A stretch of DNA of 14,924 bases, taken from positions 1 to 14,924 of the forward strand of contig CALEDJ010000046.1 in assembly GCA_937951485.1 (NCBI GenBank). Reading direction: 5' to 3'. This DNA is from an uncultured bacterium (GTDB lineage Bacteria > Hydrogenedentota > Hydrogenedentia > Hydrogenedentales > CAILVY01). Shown one piece after another: positions 8,601 to 14,133 of this stretch. Under the pieces are notes generated by a model. That model saw only the letters and a list, made by a program, of their open reading frames with translations. It ran no database searches and had not been told where the DNA came from. Position numbers and translations under genes: made by a program. How positions within the stretch are numbered: the first letter of the stretch is position 1; each line of letters starts with the position of its first letter.

Positions 8601-11260
8601 ACACCATGACCGTTTCCGTGGCGAACCGGCCGCCGGTCGCCAACGCGGGACCTGACCAAAGCGGACGCACGGGCGACGTGATTACGCTCGACGGGCGCGG
8701 CAGCAGCGACCCCGACGGCGACGCCATCACCTATGCCTGGTCATTCAGCGCGCGGCCTGCCGGAAGCGCGGCGGCCCTGGACAATCCGGCATCGCCAACT
8801 CCGCGTTTCACGCTCGATCGCAAGGGCGAATACCGTCTTACACTGGTTGTCAACGACGGCATCGTGAACAGCCCGCCCGACACGGTGACGGTTCAATGCC
8901 TGAATTCGCCGCCGGTAGCCAACGCAGGACCGGACCGGTCTGCCCAGATCGAAGACATGGTCACGCTGGACGGGTCCGCCAGTTATGACCCCGACGGCGA
9001 CCCTATCACCTATGCCTGGACCATCACGGCGCGGCCTGCGGGCAGCGCGGCGGAACTGATCGGCGCAAGCACCGTATCGCCCAGTTTCGTGGTTGACGCG
9101 CCCGGCAATTACACCGTGCAGTTGGTGGTGAATGACGGCGCGGAAAACAGCGCCCCGGATACCATGCGCGTGCGCACGACGAACAGTCCGCCAGTGGCCG
9201 ACGCCGGCCCCGACCAGTCGGTCACGGTCGGCGATACGGTGACGATTGACGGCGGCAACAGCAGCGACCCGGACGGTGATACGCTGATCTTTGCGTGGTC
9301 CTTCGTTTCCAAACCGGCGGAAAGCGCCGCCACCGTCCAGAACGCCAATCAACAGACGGCCTTTTTCATCCCCGATGCGCCGGGAACGTATGTCGTGCAG
9401 TTGGTGGTCAATGACGGACTGGCGAACAGCGATCCGGATACCGCCACCATCACCGCCGCCGCAGTTGTGGAAAACCGGCCCCCCGTCGCCCACGCCGGGG
9501 CAAACCAAAGCGCCCGCGTGGGACAGCGGGTCACCCTGAACGGCAGCGCCAGTTATGATCCCGACGGCGACGAGATAACGTTCCGCTGGAGTTTCGTCTC
9601 GAAACCCGGCGCGAGCGCCGCAATACTGGCCGACAGTATGTCGGTGAATCCCTCTTTTGAGATTGACGCCCCCGGAACCTATGTGATTCAACTGATTGTG
9701 AATGACGGCGCGCTGGACAGCGCGCCGGCCACGGTGCGCGTAAGCACCGTCAACAGCGCGCCGGTCGCCGATGCCGGGCCGAACCAGTCCGGCCGCGTCG
9801 GGCAGGAAATCACGCTCGACGGTTCCCGCAGTTATGACGTTGACGGCGATACCCTGCGCTACGCATGGCGTTTCACGCAACGGCCAGACGGCAGCACGGC
9901 GACATTGAGCAATCCCGCCGCCGTCCGCCCGCGATTCACCATTGACCAGGCCGGAACATATGTCATCGAACTCATTGTGAACGACGGAAGCCTGGACAGC
10001 GAACCGGCCCATGTGGCCGTAAGCACCGAAAACTCACCACCGGTCGCCAATGCCGGTCCCGACCAGACGCGACGGGTGGGGCAACAGGCCACCTTGGACG
10101 GACGGAACAGTTATGATCCCGACGGCTATCCGATCACCTATTCGTGGCGCTTCGTCTCGCGTCCAGAAGGCAGCGCCGCCGCGCTCAGCGGCGCGAACAC
10201 CGCCACGCCCACATTCATCATTGACGTATTCGGCGAGTATGTCGTGCAGTTGATCGTGAGCGACGGTCTTCTTTTCAGCACCCCCGACACGGTGGTGATC
10301 AGCACCACGAACAGCCGGCCCGTCGCGAACGCGGGGCCGGACCAGTCGGTTGCTGTGGGCGATGTGGTGCGGCTGGACGGCAGCGCCAGTTTTGATCCCG
10401 ACGGCGATGTGTTGCGGTATCAGTGGAGCATCACATCCAAGCCGACAGGCAGCGCGGCGCGTCTCGATGATCCCGCCGCAATCCAGCCCACCTTCGTGGC
10501 GGACAAGGCGGGGCAGTATGTGGCGCAACTGATTGTAAGCGACGGCGTGTTGAACAGCGCCGCGGACAGCGTGGTCATTGATGCAAGCGATCCCCCCGAT
10601 CCATGCCCGAATCCGCCGTCCGCACCCGCAAATGTCAGCGCCACCGACGGCGTCTTTGCCACCCATGTCGTGATCACCTGGACCGGTTCGCCGGGAGCCA
10701 CGGCCTACCGCGTGTGGCGCGCGGATGCCCCCGATTCCGATACGGCGCAGCCCATCAGCGGATGGATTGCCAATACGTTCTTTAATGACGCCGGCGCGCG
10801 CGCCGCCGAGGTCATCCCGCCTACGGGCTGCTTCGCCCGTTGCAACAATGACCCGGAAATCATCCTGCATCACCATTATTATTGGGTCGAGGCGCGCATC
10901 AACGCGGAGTGCATGAGCGATTTGAGCAACCCGGACCGGGGCCATCGTGCGCCTTCCACGGTGAAATCGTTTTTGTTCGACATTCCGCAACGCATCTGGT
11001 TGCTGTTGATCGAAGATGCGCCTCCCGATGAAGGCACAGGTTATTATCATGATGATGGACCGCAGGCCATGGGGTGTCCGGTGGATTCCGGGGAATGCGT
11101 GATTGTGTCCGGTGAAGTCATTGCCGCGAATCCGGACTCCGCGTCGGTGATGGCGTCCATGCCGGCCATGTCTGGCGTGTTTTATGGCGATGCGCTGGCC
11201 GTCGGCCTGATGCTGGGATTCCTGTTTTTTGGCGGAAAGCGTCGCAGGGGGACAGGCTGA
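2687..11260 (+). CDS. Giant modular surface protein: 3 DUF11-like domains, CARDB, 11 PKD-like repeats, FN3, C-terminal anchor
   Basis: About 2857 residues. A signal peptide (residues 1-32, hydrophobic core after an Arg-rich n-region, cleavage likely after PAAA before Gln33) marks it as secreted. Next come three homologous DUF11-like domains (about 34-160, 196-322, 348-472; motifs LYxPGGT, QLGLxE, P-GWTF, FTYR) separated by Gly-Glu linkers. Then a CARDB domain (about 475-595), a macroglobulin-like beta domain, a carboxypeptidase-regulatory-like domain (about 911-1002) and further beta-sandwich-like sequence to 1607. Eleven PKD/K319L-like repeats of 93 residues follow (1608-2634), then an FN3-like domain (about 2635-2758). 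The C-terminus has a hydrophobic segment (2834-2850) followed by KRRR, a plausible anchor or sorting tail. No catalytic motif was seen; an adhesin or cell-envelope structural role is inferred. Starts at 2618, 2642 and 2711 are also possible. The stop codon lies inside an intergenic repeat copy. Confidence 0.9.
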   Translation: MMFACERRMERNRCLSILCIPIVFTCVFPAAAQTTLSITRTVDGDALYTPGGTVNLTVTFLKDGPDGVTQLGLKEWIPEGWTFDGVVGGEAPAIVPPNGAAGVLDFAYLFIPMVFPVSFTYRLNVPGDAAGAVTIEGYGIYATDIIQEYTETVYTDIFPVGGEGEGEGEGEGEGEGEGEGEGEGEGEGEGEGEGEDSVVYLARIVVGDGLYHPGGTLDIEVTLTLAGTDTVTQLGLEEMIPPGWTFVQLVSGALPPLAPAPGASGTLGFGWITVPPFPVAFTYRLAVPLEASGGQAISGEGIYAFGGGQLRTETVVTQIGEGDPAEGEEGEGEGEGEGEGEGEGEGELPEMTLLRTAVGGAFYRPGETVDLRVTISYSGADEVTALGLRETLPSGWTYQGIVRGAPPSIMPSVGEGGELVFAWVLIPPFPIVFTYRVQAPPDAEGEQVVSGVAVYRSYGPQLESNTRETRLNPLTSADLSVEAQAVPTSEWGGYPVDVSWVVRNVGGATATAPWNDCIYVSADDAFGDDIPVECVERTLDLEVGAEYAVSRTVTLPELSTGDYWIIVVANDGEDVPEDYRENNVAVAGPIAVTAISYAATVQASVDVSQAGAPVALIGSATRLDNGQPAPGARVLIDVLSRGVRRVIEAVSDGAGNIAAWFEPLPTEAGAYTVGARHPAFDAPETQDMFTIIGLLINPPRASLTLAPGIQQELVFEVRNLGHSLLSNLQAGVSGAPGNISVEGVVGQAVPAHGVTRLSVRALASDATVPAASVRVTVSSAEGAAHAVDLDIAVRPAGYLIQTETSVLRAGAVRGAQALYTFQATNAGGAVAPDFRVSLAALPEAAAAWVSLVAPVDPVDLGPGESIPVTLQLTPPPDAPVELIQTFIRLRTGATGNLSVPFHLNVVDQERGGLQLTLWDDLTYTTAGQPKVVGATVKVRDPNTGEIIGQVVSNSLGRADFADLPAGLYNIEVISPNHAFFSDTMRVRAGRTVARQLRLRRLFVWQRWTYTPQHEQAPYRVAVTVAANAGTQAAAISVEPPVLDLGLLQGPSVQLELIITNHGGLPARSARLYFGGHSRYVFTSLVDDLGAIAPGASLAVPVLVEDTAYGKRDKQDGDCDVGFPSGVIYSWEVDGRLEWRREPIAILLPPEHCPGAPPAYGVMPADGEVTAYAAAPSFELGLFCDAKDAQGTPKAVEPCLLASAKASRKTILAQSPFAAELVLSLASHGFALDDVAILLRILDVTGADAAHLFDIGAPTFAGISGIDGTATLNPGGEVRVQWPVTPRAESAHGVLGFYLISGEIHFRSGGAPGVLGVLPDVVTIYPPVALEAVLLHPFAVYSDDPLTEAIEDAEPYQAGMLVRNAGVTPAYDVSVIALEPVIAARDDTSFGSFRVFQTLVGADPVFPALRLDLGDIAPGARGGVVWDLASMHAGTLAELTLQTSCRDMEIQRQVLFPSLMEVVDLVRTVRARDAAPDGLPDFLVNSDPDPNQFPDAIYFGDGSQVPVAAATNVFLVEEGKQTHVRFTLTADVGPGWSYLRVPNPLESEYVLGSVHRSDGIHPRTENVWTTRRTVRNSAGQPESESLLHVLDFDSTGSYTVTFRSTLVANTPPVANAGPDQVAFMGQPVYLDGRGSFDADGDPITYAWSFSSRPAGSTAILSNPASPTPSFTPDLRGVYVLRLIVNDGEADSAPDTMTVTVRNRPPIAEAGSDQQRHVGDTATLNGSASYDPDGDPITYAWAFESRPAGSTAILNRANTANPYFVVDRGGAYVVRLVVSDGFTTSDPDYVTVHTANRAPVADAGPDRTGYVGDTIFLDGSGSADPDGDLITYGWSFVSRPSGSAAVLLNPTTPAPQFTIDRKGNYVVQLVVSDGSLSSTPDTVTIVVPNRPPIANAGPDRTAYVGETVQLDGRGSSDPDGDPLTFVWTLLSKPSGSVTVLSGAGSARPTLTPDKTGAYTVQLVVNDGAINSAPDTMTVSVANRPPVANAGPDQSGRTGDVITLDGRGSSDPDGDAITYAWSFSARPAGSAAALDNPASPTPRFTLDRKGEYRLTLVVNDGIVNSPPDTVTVQCLNSPPVANAGPDRSAQIEDMVTLDGSASYDPDGDPITYAWTITARPAGSAAELIGASTVSPSFVVDAPGNYTVQLVVNDGAENSAPDTMRVRTTNSPPVADAGPDQSVTVGDTVTIDGGNSSDPDGDTLIFAWSFVSKPAESAATVQNANQQTAFFIPDAPGTYVVQLVVNDGLANSDPDTATITAAAVVENRPPVAHAGANQSARVGQRVTLNGSASYDPDGDEITFRWSFVSKPGASAAILADSMSVNPSFEIDAPGTYVIQLIVNDGALDSAPATVRVSTVNSAPVADAGPNQSGRVGQEITLDGSRSYDVDGDTLRYAWRFTQRPDGSTATLSNPAAVRPRFTIDQAGTYVIELIVNDGSLDSEPAHVAVSTENSPPVANAGPDQTRRVGQQATLDGRNSYDPDGYPITYSWRFVSRPEGSAAALSGANTATPTFIIDVFGEYVVQLIVSDGLLFSTPDTVVISTTNSRPVANAGPDQSVAVGDVVRLDGSASFDPDGDVLRYQWSITSKPTGSAARLDDPAAIQPTFVADKAGQYVAQLIVSDGVLNSAADSVVIDASDPPDPCPNPPSAPANVSATDGVFATHVVITWTGSPGATAYRVWRADAPDSDTAQPISGWIANTFFNDAGARAAEVIPPTGCFARCNNDPEIILHHHYYWVEARINAECMSDLSNPDRGHRAPSTVKSFLFDIPQRIWLLLIEDAPPDEGTGYYHDDGPQAMGCPVDSGECVIVSGEVIAANPDSASVMASMPAMSGVFYGDALAVGLMLGFLFFGGKRRRGTG
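3170..3271 (+). repeat. GGCGAR hexanucleotide repeat, Gly-Glu linker 1
   Basis: Seventeen Gly-Glu pairs in tandem join the first and second DUF11-like domains. Variation is at the third base of the Glu codon plus an occasional GGG; the peptide pattern is unbroken. Confidence 0.95.
3662..3727 (+). repeat. GGCGAR hexanucleotide repeat, Gly-Glu linker 2
   Basis: A shorter linker that starts irregularly (EGEEGEGE) and continues as Gly-Glu pairs. It joins the second and third DUF11-like domains. The same design recurs in the flanking surface-protein genes. Confidence 0.93.
7508..10588 (+). repeat. Array of 11 PKD-like repeats, 279-nt period
   Basis: Units start at the Asn codon of N-x-P-V-A-x-A-G: 7508, 7787, 8066, 8345, 8624, 8903, 9182, 9473, 9752, 10031 and 10310. 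Every unit is 279 nt except unit 7, which carries 12 extra nt (four residues before unit 8). Each has a DGx(G/A)S-x-DPDGD-x(2,3)-YxW core and an (L/I)xV(N/S)DG strand, typical of K319L/PKD-like beta-sandwich domains. Units are diverged at the nucleotide level, so this is a protein repeat rather than a recent DNA expansion. Units 2 and 6 share an especially similar stretch around the SYDPDGDPITYAW motif. Confidence 0.93.
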
Positions 11261-11336
11261 AGCCCGTACTCCATAACTGGACAGGTTGAAGCCTGTACTC
11301 CAGAACCGGCCAGGCCGAAGCCTGTACTCCAGAAGT
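11250..11336 (+). repeat. Three tandem 29-nt palindromic repeats (forward orientation)
   Basis: Units at 11250-11278, 11279-11307 and 11308-11336 share the core ACAGGCTGAAGCCTGT followed by ACTCCAGAAC, with a few substitutions each. The core folds as a 6-bp stem with a TGAA tetraloop. The first unit contains the TGA stop of the giant gene. The same element occurs in reverse orientation at 12275-12368, on the other side of the aldolase gene. It resembles REP-type dispersed elements; that identity is an inference. Confidence 0.9.
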
Positions 11337-11357
11337 GGACTTCGGAACTTGCGCATC

Positions 11358-11362
11358 GAGGA
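11358..11362 (+). promoter_or_regulatory. Ribosome binding site of the DapA-like gene
   Basis: GAGGA sits 8 nt before the ATG at 11371. Two nearer ATGs (11363, 11366) are in another frame that stops after three codons. An in-frame GTG at 11335 lies inside the palindromic repeat and lacks a comparable site. The start at 11371 is therefore preferred. Confidence 0.65.
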
Positions 11363-11370
11363 ATGATGAT

Positions 11371-12294
11371 ATGAACCCGCTTACGGATCTTTGCGGCATC
11401 ATTACGGTTTTGAACACCCCATTCACCGAAGACGACGCTATTGATATCCAGGGATTTCAAAAGAACGTGCAACACGCCCTGGACGCAGGGGTCGCGGGAT
11501 TTCTTGTGCCTGCGATGGCGTCGGAGGTGGATAAATTGTCGCCACAGGAACGCGAGCAACTGGTCAAGGCGGTCCTGGGAATCACGCGCGGCAGAAAGCC
11601 GGTCATCGGCGGCGCGTCCGCGCCCACCACGGAAGCGCGCGTGACCGCGACACGTCGCCTGTTGGACCTGGGTTGCGACGGCATCCTGGCGGCCATCCCT
11701 TATCACGACGACCCGCAGTACGAGCGCGACCTGCGCGCACTCGCGGATTTACAGCCGCCTTTTCTGATGATTCAAGACTGGGACGCCACGGGCTACGGCG
11801 TTCCCGTCCCGCTGATTGCACGGCTCTTCCGGGAAGTGTCCGTCTTTCAAGCCCTGAAAATCGAAGTCGTTCCCGCCGGCGTCAAGTACAGTGCGGTGAT
11901 CGAAGCCACCGGTGGACGCCTCCATGTCTCCGGCGGCTGGGCCGTAATGCAGATGATCGAAGCAATGGACCGCGGCGTGCATGCCTTCATGCCGACCGCC
12001 ATGCACCCCATTTACACACGCATCTTCGCCCTCTACCGCGCCGGCCGCCGCGATGCCGCGCGCGCATTGTTCAACCGCCTGCTTCCGGTGCTCGCCTTCT
12101 CAAACCAGCATCTCGATATTTCCATTCATTTCTTCAAACGACTGCTGCGCCGCCAAGGCCTTTTCAGGACTGCGCGCGTGCGCGAACCCATCCTCCCCTT
12201 TGATGCCGTTCATGAGCGTATCGCGAACGAACTCGCCGACTACGCCATCCAACTCATGCGTGATTTGGATGATGTTTTGGAGTACAGGCTTTAG
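11371..12294 (+). CDS. Dihydrodipicolinate synthase / N-acetylneuraminate lyase family protein (class I aldolase)
   Basis: 307 residues, the usual length for this TIM-barrel family. It opens GIITVLNTPF, where the family has G-x-x-x-A-x-x-TPF. The Schiff-base lysine is probably Lys163 in FQALKIE, close to the position of Lys161 in E. coli DapA. Other signatures differ: GTTGE is replaced by AMASE (only the Glu, residue 52, kept), TPYYN by IPYHD (residues 109-113), and the LYNVPSRTG tyrosine motif by an IQDWDATGYGVP segment (134-145). This makes true lysine-pathway DapA activity doubtful; a carbon-carbon lyase on a pyruvate-type or other keto-acid substrate is more likely. It stands alone between two repeat arrays, with no partner gene that names a pathway. 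Its last codons (LEYRL, stop) are encoded by a repeat copy. Cytoplasmic; no signal peptide. Confidence 0.88.
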   Translation: MNPLTDLCGIITVLNTPFTEDDAIDIQGFQKNVQHALDAGVAGFLVPAMASEVDKLSPQEREQLVKAVLGITRGRKPVIGGASAPTTEARVTATRRLLDLGCDGILAAIPYHDDPQYERDLRALADLQPPFLMIQDWDATGYGVPVPLIARLFREVSVFQALKIEVVPAGVKYSAVIEATGGRLHVSGGWAVMQMIEAMDRGVHAFMPTAMHPIYTRIFALYRAGRRDAARALFNRLLPVLAFSNQHLDISIHFFKRLLRRQGLFRTARVREPILPFDAVHERIANELADYAIQLMRDLDDVLEYRL

Positions 12295-12368
12295 CCTTGC
12301 CGGTTCTGGAGTACAGGCTTTGGCCTGTTCCGGCGCTGGCCTGTTTTGGAGTACAGCCTTCGCCTGCC
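12275..12368 (-). repeat. Three copies of the palindromic repeat (reverse orientation)
   Basis: Copies contain GGAGTACAGGCTT or GGAGTACAGCCTT starting at 12279, 12308 and 12348, so the spacing is 29 and then 40 nt. They are the reverse complement of the units at 11250-11336. Hairpin cores such as ACAGGCTTTGGCCTGT are retained. The first copy contains the TAG stop of the DapA-like gene. The extra 11 nt before the third copy contain a partial GGCCTG fragment. Confidence 0.88.
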
Positions 12369-12429
12369 AAATACCAATAGGACGCCCGCGCCATTTGCAC
12401 CCAAAGAGGAAATTGCGGGAAAAACGGTG

Positions 12430-12435
12430 TACAAT
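12430..12435 (+). promoter_or_regulatory. Possible -10 element upstream of the DRTGG operon
   Basis: TACAAT lies 64 nt before the GTG start of the first operon gene, in the 204-nt gap after the repeat array. The nearest TTG-type hexamer (TTGCGG, 12413-12418) is only 11 nt away, too close for a standard -35 box. It is listed as the best visible candidate only. Confidence 0.25.
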
Positions 12436-12484
12436 GCCATTGAAAATGAGGGTGGTCAGGGCGACGGTGGACTGCCCGGGAGCA

Positions 12485-12490
12485 AGGGAG
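12485..12490 (+). promoter_or_regulatory. Ribosome binding site of the DRTGG gene
   Basis: AGGGAG lies 8 nt before the GTG at 12499. An alternative in-frame GTG at 12490 has GGGAG at 12478-12482. Homologous proteins begin shortly before the helix matching LQDIARELDLENLTPE, which fits either start and argues against the ATG at 12346 inside the repeat array. Confidence 0.5.
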
Positions 12491-12498
12491 TGACGCCG

Positions 12499-12852
12499 GT
12501 GAATCTGCAGGATATTGCCAGGGAACTTGATCTGGAAAACCTCACGCCGGAATTGCCGTTGGAGACAGGTCGAAAAATCCAGTGCGCTTATGTTTCCGAT
12601 TTGCTGAGCGATGTATTGGCGAATGCACCGAAAGACAGTGTGTTGGTGACGGTTCAGGTGCATTTGAACGTAGTGGCGGTGGCTGTGCACGCGGAACTGG
12701 CGGCGGTGATCTTCGCCATGGGCCGCCATCCGGACGAGACCGTGCGCGCAAAAGCGGCGGAAGAAGGCATTGTCCTGTTTACCTCGCCGGAACCCGCGTT
12801 CGAACTTGCGGGCCGTCTCTATGCCCTGGGATTGCGGGGCGAGCCGGGGTGA
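12499..12852 (+). CDS. DRTGG-domain protein (hydrogenase-associated regulatory family)
   Basis: 117 residues, matching small stand-alone DRTGG proteins. It opens with a short helix (LQDIARELDLENLTPE), then the domain core with YVSDLLSDVLANA, VTVQVHLNVVAVA and ELAAVIFAMGRHPD, and closes with SPEPAFELAGRLYALGL. The DRTGG domain is related to regions of phosphotransacetylase and HPr-kinase-linked proteins; its ligand is unclear. It is the first gene of a three-gene overlapping operon: its TGA overlaps the GTG of the PHP gene by 4 nt, implying translational coupling. In Clostridia and Thermotogae the same family sits beside HATPase, PHP and [FeFe]-hydrogenase genes, so a role in redox or hydrogenase regulation is inferred from context. 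Starts at 12490 or 12499 cannot be separated with certainty. Confidence 0.85.
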   Translation: MNLQDIARELDLENLTPELPLETGRKIQCAYVSDLLSDVLANAPKDSVLVTVQVHLNVVAVAVHAELAAVIFAMGRHPDETVRAKAAEEGIVLFTSPEPAFELAGRLYALGLRGEPG

Positions 12853-13598
12853 TTGCCGTCGCGGGAGACCTGCACATTCATACGGCGCTGTCGCCGTGCG
12901 CTGAAGATGTCATGACTCCCGGCGCGATTGTGCAGGCCGCCGTAGAGGCGGGGCTGGACCTCATCGCCATTTGCGACCACAACAGCGCCGACAATGCAGC
13001 GGCGGTGCAGGCCGCCGCGCAACACCATGCAGACAACCGGTTGCTTGTGCTGTCCGGCATCGAGATTACCACGTCGGAAGAAGTGCATCTCATCGGCGTT
13101 TTCCCCGAAACCGAGGCCGCCATGCGGGTCGGCGCGCAGGTGCGGAGCACGCTGCCGGCGCTTTCCGGGGCGCCCCGCCTTGATGGGAACCAATGGATCA
13201 TGAACGCTGAAGGCGAAAAAATCGCCAGGGAAACACAGATGCTTTCCATGGCATCCGGTTTTCCGTTGGCCGACGCTGTCGCGATGGTCCGCGATCACGG
13301 CGGCCTGGCCATCGCGGCGCATGTGGACCGTCCCTCCTTCTCCGTCACCAGCCAGTTGGGGTTCTTCCCGGACAATCTGCGCTTTGATGCGCTGGAAATC
13401 TCCGCTGCGGGCAGTCGCGAGGGCCGTCAGGAGCGATTCACGCATTTGGGCATGCCGCTGATCACCGCATCGGACGCGCATTGCCCCGAGGAAATCGGCG
13501 CGTGCCGAACCCTCTTCGCCATGAAGTCGCCGGACTTTGAATCACTGGCGGAAGCGTTGCGGTGTGATCCGCGAGAAGGGCGGTGTGTCATTGCTTGA
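12849..13598 (+). CDS. PHP-domain metallohydrolase
   Basis: 249 residues. Metal-binding motifs of the PHP superfamily are all visible: GDLHIHT (His9, His11), CDHN (Asp43, His44), GIEIT (Glu72), a further EVHLIG (His80), IAAHVDRPS, and SDAH near the C-terminus. Such proteins bind two or three divalent metals and hydrolyse phosphoester bonds; the substrate here is unknown. The GTG start overlaps the preceding TGA (GTGA, 12849-12852). The 3' end overlaps the next gene by about 14 nt. The family member found in [FeFe]-hydrogenase-associated clusters has this length and the same neighbours, which supports a shared regulatory module rather than a DNA-polymerase or histidinol-phosphatase PHP role. 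No signal peptide; cytoplasmic. Confidence 0.9.
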   Translation: MIAVAGDLHIHTALSPCAEDVMTPGAIVQAAVEAGLDLIAICDHNSADNAAAVQAAAQHHADNRLLVLSGIEITTSEEVHLIGVFPETEAAMRVGAQVRSTLPALSGAPRLDGNQWIMNAEGEKIARETQMLSMASGFPLADAVAMVRDHGGLAIAAHVDRPSFSVTSQLGFFPDNLRFDALEISAAGSREGRQERFTHLGMPLITASDAHCPEEIGACRTLFAMKSPDFESLAEALRCDPREGRCVIA

Positions 13599-14133
13599 AT
13601 TGTCGCTGCACATACTTGACCTGCTGGAAAACGCGGTGCGCGCCGGCGCCTCCGTGGTCTGCGTCACCCTGCGCGAAGCCCCTGAAGAAGACCTGCTGGA
13701 AATCAGCGTGGAAGATAACGGTCCCGGCCTGACCACATCGCCGGAGCACACCCTGGACCCGTTCTACACCACCAAGGAAGGCAAGCGCACCGGCCTGGGC
13801 TTGAGCCTTTTCCGCGCCGCCGCCGAGCAGGTGGGCGGACGCTTCACCCTGGAGCGCAGCGCGGAACTCGGCGGCGTTGCCGCGCGCGCCACCATGCAAT
13901 TACGTCATGTGGATCGCGCCCCGCTCGGCGATCTGCCCGGAACCTTCTTCGCTATGATCCTCACCCATCCTGAGGTGGAATTCCGGTGCCGCGTGCAAAG
14001 CCCCGTCAGCAATCTCTTCATTACGACGTCTGAAATCGCAACCGAACTGAATGCGGATACCCCCGCCGATTTCGCAGTGGCGAAATGCTTCTGCGATAAA
14101 TTGGCGGACACTCTGCGTACCCTCTCCGCATAA
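13585..14133 (+). CDS. Small HATPase (ATP-binding, histidine-kinase/anti-sigma-like) protein
   Basis: 182 residues from the GTG at 13585; a TTG at 13591 is better spaced from the GAGAAGGG tract (13573-13580) and is an alternative. It begins almost at once with the N-box (LSLHILDLLENAV), followed by the G1 box (EDNGPGL), DPFYTTK, and the G2 box (TGLGLSLFRAAAEQVGG), a complete GHKL ATP-binding fold. There is no phospho-acceptor His domain, sensor or membrane segment. The C-terminal 60 residues after HVDRAPLGDLPGT are family-specific. It may act as an anti-sigma-type kinase or as a kinase half that needs a partner; this is inferred. It overlaps the PHP gene and ends the operon. Homologues with the ELSLHILD start lie next to Fe-hydrogenase subunit genes in Firmicutes. 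Confidence 0.88.
   Translation: MSLLELSLHILDLLENAVRAGASVVCVTLREAPEEDLLEISVEDNGPGLTTSPEHTLDPFYTTKEGKRTGLGLSLFRAAAEQVGGRFTLERSAELGGVAARATMQLRHVDRAPLGDLPGTFFAMILTHPEVEFRCRVQSPVSNLFITTSEIATELNADTPADFAVAKCFCDKLADTLRTLSA

Noticed and set aside
10034-11356. 440-codon minus-strand frame
   Set aside because: It is antisense to the PKD/FN3-like part of the giant gene and starts in the intergenic repeats; the repeating pattern is just the complement of the 279-nt units.
11335-11370. GTG at 11335 as the start of the DapA-like gene
   Set aside because: It would begin inside the palindromic repeat and add 12 residues without family similarity; GAGGA plus ATG at 11371 fits better.
11250-12368. CRISPR array
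   Set aside because: Unit length (29 nt) resembles a CRISPR repeat, but the units are directly abutting with no spacers, vary in sequence, and no cas gene is present.
12346-12498. ATG at 12346 as the start of the DRTGG gene
   Set aside because: It lies in the third repeat copy and adds about 50 residues of low-complexity, non-conserved sequence before the known N-terminus of the family.
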